The notes under the pieces were generated by a model. That model searched no databases. It was not told where the DNA came from and saw nothing but the letters and a program-made list of their open reading frames with translations. Made by a program: the position numbers and the translations under genes. Shown piece by piece: positions 61,391 to 64,000 of a stretch of 64,000 nucleotides of DNA. The DNA comes from Mesorhizobium sp. CA14 (GTDB lineage: Bacteria; Pseudomonadota; Alphaproteobacteria; Rhizobiales; Rhizobiaceae), in contig NZ_JAIUHR010000028.1 in the NCBI RefSeq assembly GCF_020165195.1, forward strand, positions 1 to 64,000. Direction: 5' to 3'. Position 1 is the first letter of the stretch; every line of letters begins with the position of its first letter.

Positions 61391-62065
61391 TCAGGCCTGG
61401 TTGGTAGCAACCCAGATGACGTGGCGGGCGCCGCGCTTGCCGTTGGCCCGCGTGCTGATCTCCTCGACCGCGAAGCCCGCCTGCTTCAGCCGCCGGGTGA
61501 AGCCGCTGTCCGACCCCTGCGACCAGACCGCCAGGACGCCGCCGGGCGTCAAGGCGACCCGCGCGGCCGCCAAGCCGACCGCGCCATAGAGCGCGTCATT
61601 GCCCTTGTAGACGATGCCTTCGGGACCATTGTCGACGTCGAGCAAGATGGCGTCCCAGGCGGCTTTCTCCGCCCGTATCAATTGGCCGACATCGGTCTCG
61701 CGAATGGTGACGCGAGGGTCGTCGAGGCAGCCGTCGAAGATTCCCGCCATAGGGCCGCGCGCCCAGGCGACGACTGCGGGGACGAGTTCGGCAACGGTTA
61801 CGGCAGCATCGCCATCGAGCGCGGCGAGAGCGGTGCGCAAGGTGAAGCCCATGCCGAGCCCGCCGATGAGGATGCTTGGCCGTTTGCGGCCGGCGATCCG
61901 CTCGCAGGAAAGCCTGGCCAGCGCTTCCTCGGAGCCGCTGAGGCGGCTGTTCATCAGCTCGTTGGTGCCAAGCATGATCGAGAATTCAGCGCCGCGCCGT
62001 TTAAGGCGCAGTTCCTGGCCGCCATCGGGCGTGCGGGCAGAATCAAGCTGAATCCAGGGGATCAC
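61391..62065 (-). CDS. Spermidine synthase-like methyltransferase fold protein
   Basis: This 224-residue protein with a Rossmann methyltransferase core has the nucleotide-binding loop ILIGGLGMGFTLRTALA (about residues 66-82), an acidic residue after beta 2 (VTVAELVPAVVAWARG), and DAILLDVDNGPEGIVYKGNDALYG matching the spermidine synthase active region. It lacks the N-terminal beta domain of full SpeE enzymes. It may transfer a methyl or aminopropyl group; the substrate is unknown. It lies 29 bases after the queuosine transporter gene and is probably co-transcribed. Confidence 0.82.
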   Translation of the reverse strand: MIPWIQLDSARTPDGGQELRLKRRGAEFSIMLGTNELMNSRLSGSEEALARLSCERIAGRKRPSILIGGLGMGFTLRTALAALDGDAAVTVAELVPAVVAWARGPMAGIFDGCLDDPRVTIRETDVGQLIRAEKAAWDAILLDVDNGPEGIVYKGNDALYGAVGLAAARVALTPGGVLAVWSQGSDSGFTRRLKQAGFAVEEISTRANGKRGARHVIWVATNQA

Positions 62066-62094
62066 GGCCTGATTTCACTTGCTGGGTTCATGGC

Positions 62095-62775
62095 CTAGAC
62101 TGCGACCGCCGGCTGGCTCCAGCGCGCGGCGAGCAGCCGGTAGGGGATCAGCGCCACGACAGCGATGATGAGCTTCACCGAAAGGTCGCCAAGGGCCCAG
62201 GACACCCAGCGCATGGTCTCGACCGGCAGCACGCCCATCAGCGGCGCGGTCTCCAGCGCGAAGCCGTCATTGGGGCCGGCAAAGGCGAAGGCGGCGGAGA
62301 AGGCGACGCCGAAGAAGACGACCGTGTCGAACACCGAACCGACCAGCGTGCCGACGATCGGCGCGCGCCACCAGCTCTGCCGGCGCAGGCGGTTGAAGAC
62401 GGTGACGTCCAGCAATTGCGCGGTGAGGAAGGCGGCGCCGGAAGCGGCGGCGATACGCACCAGCCGGTCGGCGGCGGTCTCGAACTCGATCAGACCATGG
62501 CGGAACAGGAAGGGCGGGATCAGGATCGAGCAGGTCACCGCCGTCATGAAGCCGACGAACACCACCTTGCGCGCCACGGCCGGGCCATAGCGGCGGTTGG
62601 CGAGGTCGGTGACCAGGAAGGAGAACGGATAGGTGAAGGCGCCCCAGGTGAGCAGGTCGGCCAGCGACAGGCCGCCGATCTCGCCCTGCATCGGGAACTG
62701 CACGAGGATGTTCGACGCCACGACGACAAGCGCCATGGCGGCCACGAAGGGCGAATATCGCGTCAGGAAATTCAT
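62095..62775 (-). CDS. yhhQ: Queuosine precursor transporter (YhhQ/VUT family, COG1738)
   Basis: This 226-residue inner-membrane protein has six hydrophobic helices and the family blocks MALVVVASNILVQFP, LTWGAFTYPFSFLVTDLANRRYG, ILIPPFLFR, FLTAQLLDVTVFNRLR and VGSVFDTVVFFGVAF. YhhQ imports preQ0/preQ1 for queuosine modification of tRNA. The leader contains what appears to be a class I preQ1 riboswitch that overlaps the start codon, in line with feedback by the imported base. AGGA is 7 bases before ATG 62775. Confidence 0.93.
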   Translation of the reverse strand: MNFLTRYSPFVAAMALVVVASNILVQFPMQGEIGGLSLADLLTWGAFTYPFSFLVTDLANRRYGPAVARKVVFVGFMTAVTCSILIPPFLFRHGLIEFETAADRLVRIAAASGAAFLTAQLLDVTVFNRLRRQSWWRAPIVGTLVGSVFDTVVFFGVAFSAAFAFAGPNDGFALETAPLMGVLPVETMRWVSWALGDLSVKLIIAVVALIPYRLLAARWSQPAVAV

Positions 62776-62803
62776 TTTTTTATCCTGGGTGATGGAACCA
62801 GCG
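62773..62803 (-). promoter_or_regulatory. Class I preQ1 riboswitch overlapping the yhhQ start codon
   Basis: On the minus strand CTGG (62801-62798) pairs with CCAG (62789-62786 region) around the loop TTCCATCAC, followed by GATAAAAAAATG. This fits the Bacillus queC aptamer pattern: G-G-U-U-C, C-A-C-C-C, then AUAAAAAA. In the Bacillus RNA, loop bases UAG pair with CUA after the A-run. Here loop CAU (62794-62792) would pair with AUG (62775-62773), the start codon itself. The AGGA ribosome binding site lies against the stem. Ligand binding should therefore block translation. Confidence 0.8.
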
Positions 62804-62835
62804 GAGCGTCATGCCGACGCTCGCTCACATTCCGA

Positions 62836-62854
62836 GCACCGGTCTGGCCGGTGC
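62836..62854. other. Hairpin between rpmB and yhhQ
   Basis: GCACCGG (62836-62842) pairs perfectly with CCGGTGC (62848-62854) around TCTGG. It lies between the rpmB stop and the riboswitch and may separate the transcripts or protect the rpmB 3' end; no T-run is present. Confidence 0.5.
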
Positions 62855-62886
62855 CCGAGGCGGTCGTCCCCCGCCTGAAAGCTGTT

Positions 62887-63183
62887 TTAAGCGGCCGACT
62901 GCTCGGCAAGCTTCTTGGCGATCTGCTTCTTGAGCAGGCGCGCGCGCCGCGACAGTTCCTTGACATCGGCCTTGGCCAGGAAGGCGTCGAGGCCGCCGCG
63001 ATGCTCGACCGAACGCAGCGCGTTGGCCGAAATGCGCAGGCGAACGTTCTGGTTCAGCGCTTCGGAAATCAGCGTCACATTGACCAGGTTCGGCAGGAAG
63101 CGACGCTTGGTCTTGTTGTTGGCGTGGCTCACATTGTTGCCAGTCTGGACTGCCTTGGCAGTGAGTTCGCAGGTGCGGGACAT
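62887..63183 (-). CDS. rpmB: 50S ribosomal protein L28
   Basis: This 98-residue protein starts MSRTCELTAKAVQTGNNVSH and contains KTKRRFLPNLVNVTL and RISANALRSVEHRGGLDAFL, the standard alphaproteobacterial L28 pattern. The zinc-binding cysteine pairs of the C+ form are absent (C- type). It is divergent from the DUF3108 gene and upstream of the yhhQ group. Confidence 0.97.
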   Translation of the reverse strand: MSRTCELTAKAVQTGNNVSHANNKTKRRFLPNLVNVTLISEALNQNVRLRISANALRSVEHRGGLDAFLAKADVKELSRRARLLKKQIAKKLAEQSAA

Positions 63184-63441
63184 CTTGTCTTACCTTCAGT
63201 TTCTAAACCTGCCAAACCATTCTGCCCGCGCCAGGCGGCGCGCGGTATCGGTCAGGCGGCCTTTGGAAAAGTTGGCGTTCCATAGTGGCATTTCACCACT
63301 GCGTCAAGCTCCGGGACGTAGCCAGGCGTCATCCGCGCTCCATATAAAGGCCGGATTTCGCACTATAAGCCCTTCGCGAAGGGATATGCCAGGCTGGAGC
63401 CGTTGCGTTCCGGCCGAACCGCCAGGGATTCGCCAGCCGCC

Positions 63442-64000
63442 ATGCTCCGTCCATCTCATGCATTCGCAGCCCTGCTTGCCCTTGCCGTGCCGGCAACGAG
63501 CTTCGCCGCCGCGGCGCCGCAGTCCTTCAAAGGCGAGTATACGGTGTCCTATCTCGGACTTTCGATCGCCAGGGCGACTTTCTCCAGCCGCTACGAGGGC
63601 GACACGTACGCCATCAACGGCACCGTCTCGGCCGCCGGCCTCGGCAGGCTGTTCGACGACACGAAAGGCACGATTTCTTCGAAAGGTACCATTTCCGGCA
63701 AGCAGATGCAGCCGCGGGCATTCAGGGCCGATTATACGTCCGGCAAGAAAGCCTCGATGGTCGACATCCGCTTCAGCAACGGGACGGTCACCTCCACGCA
63801 AGTCGTTCCCGCGCCAAAGGAGCGTGACCCCAAGAACTGGGTCCCGATCGGCGCTGGAGACCTGAAATCGGTGCTCGATCCCATGGCCGCGACCGTCATC
63901 CATGCCGACAGCCCGGACAAGGTCTGCGGGCGCACGGTCAAATTCTATGACGGCGAGATGCGCGCCGACCTGACCTTGACCTATGCGTCCAAGGGTTCGA
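63442..64000 (+). CDS. DUF3108 domain-containing exported protein (3' end outside window)
   Basis: The frame from ATG 63442 stays open to the window edge (186 codons). It begins with a signal peptide (LRPSHAFAALLALAVPATSFA) and continues FKGEYTVSYLGLSIARATFSSRYEG ... INGTVSAAGLGRLFDDTKGTISSKG, typical of DUF3108 proteins of the rhizobial periplasm. A beta-rich lipid-associated or envelope fold is likely; the function is unknown. Its place beside rpmB is conserved in related genomes as I recall. Confidence 0.8.
   Translation, partial: MLRPSHAFAALLALAVPATSFAAAAPQSFKGEYTVSYLGLSIARATFSSRYEGDTYAINGTVSAAGLGRLFDDTKGTISSKGTISGKQMQPRAFRADYTSGKKASMVDIRFSNGTVTSTQVVPAPKERDPKNWVPIGAGDLKSVLDPMAATVIHADSPDKVCGRTVKFYDGEMRADLTLTYASKGS

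Overview
This is a high-G+C chromosomal stretch from an alphaproteobacterium, most likely a Mesorhizobium-like member of the Hyphomicrobiales. The indications are the gene order bolA, J-domain gene, cobS, cobT and rpmB; the order accA, xerD, aroK, aroB; the prkA-yeaH-spoVR operon; and several short palindromic intergenic repeats resembling rhizobial RIME elements. No phage, plasmid, IS element or CRISPR array is visible.

Layout. 1-5 kb: a GTAGGCA heptamer array running into a phosphonate monoester hydrolase/sulfatase-family gene, an mhq-like set (VOC dioxygenase, alpha/beta hydrolase, acetyltransferase) and a membrane dipeptidase. 5.1-12.4 kb: a decaying catabolic locus for a polyamine- or quaternary-amine-like compound. 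Its TetR/BetI-like regulator, amine oxidase and class III aminotransferase are intact. Its methyltransferase, binding protein, ABC permease, ABC ATPase and Rieske oxygenase are broken. Two matching TTGAA-N6-TTCAA palindromes lie at its promoters. 12.8-18 kb: a small exported protein, a hybrid histidine kinase, an OmpR-type regulator divergent from a second OmpR-type regulator with a degenerate receiver, and two small membrane proteins. 18.4-26.8 kb: an L,D-transpeptidase, an RND efflux operon with a divergent TetR gene, a PiT phosphate transporter and a membrane protein. 27-30 kb: acetoacetate decarboxylase and patatin genes divergent from 3-hydroxybutyrate dehydrogenase (ketone body/PHB metabolism). 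30-35.4 kb: rhodanese-ChrB and ChrA, an ECF sigma/anti-sigma pair, and a cyclase-FHA protein.

35.5-47.7 kb: a 2-hydroxyacid dehydrogenase, tRNA-Arg(CCT), an M20 amidohydrolase, a D,D-carboxypeptidase, a COG0523 GTPase, a TusA-like protein, an L,D-transpeptidase lipoprotein, accA, xerD with a 50-residue membrane protein, and aroK-aroB followed by a CorC-like protein that lacks its DUF21 membrane domain. 47.8-52.7 kb: prkA-yeaH-spoVR. 53-58.4 kb: bolA divergent from a J-domain gene, then cobS, cobT (cobaltochelatase) and a phytase-like esterase gene. 58.4-63.2 kb, minus strand: rpmB, a queuosine-precursor transporter preceded by what reads as a class I preQ1 riboswitch whose pseudoknot would pair with the start codon, a spermidine-synthase-like methyltransferase, a GT-C-type membrane glycosyltransferase and a 2-oxoglutarate/Fe(II) oxygenase. 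The window ends inside a DUF3108 gene.

The observations most worth following are the start-codon-pairing preQ1 riboswitch, the decaying amine locus with its shared operators, the degenerate response regulator, and short tandem repeats beginning at the stop codons of several genes.
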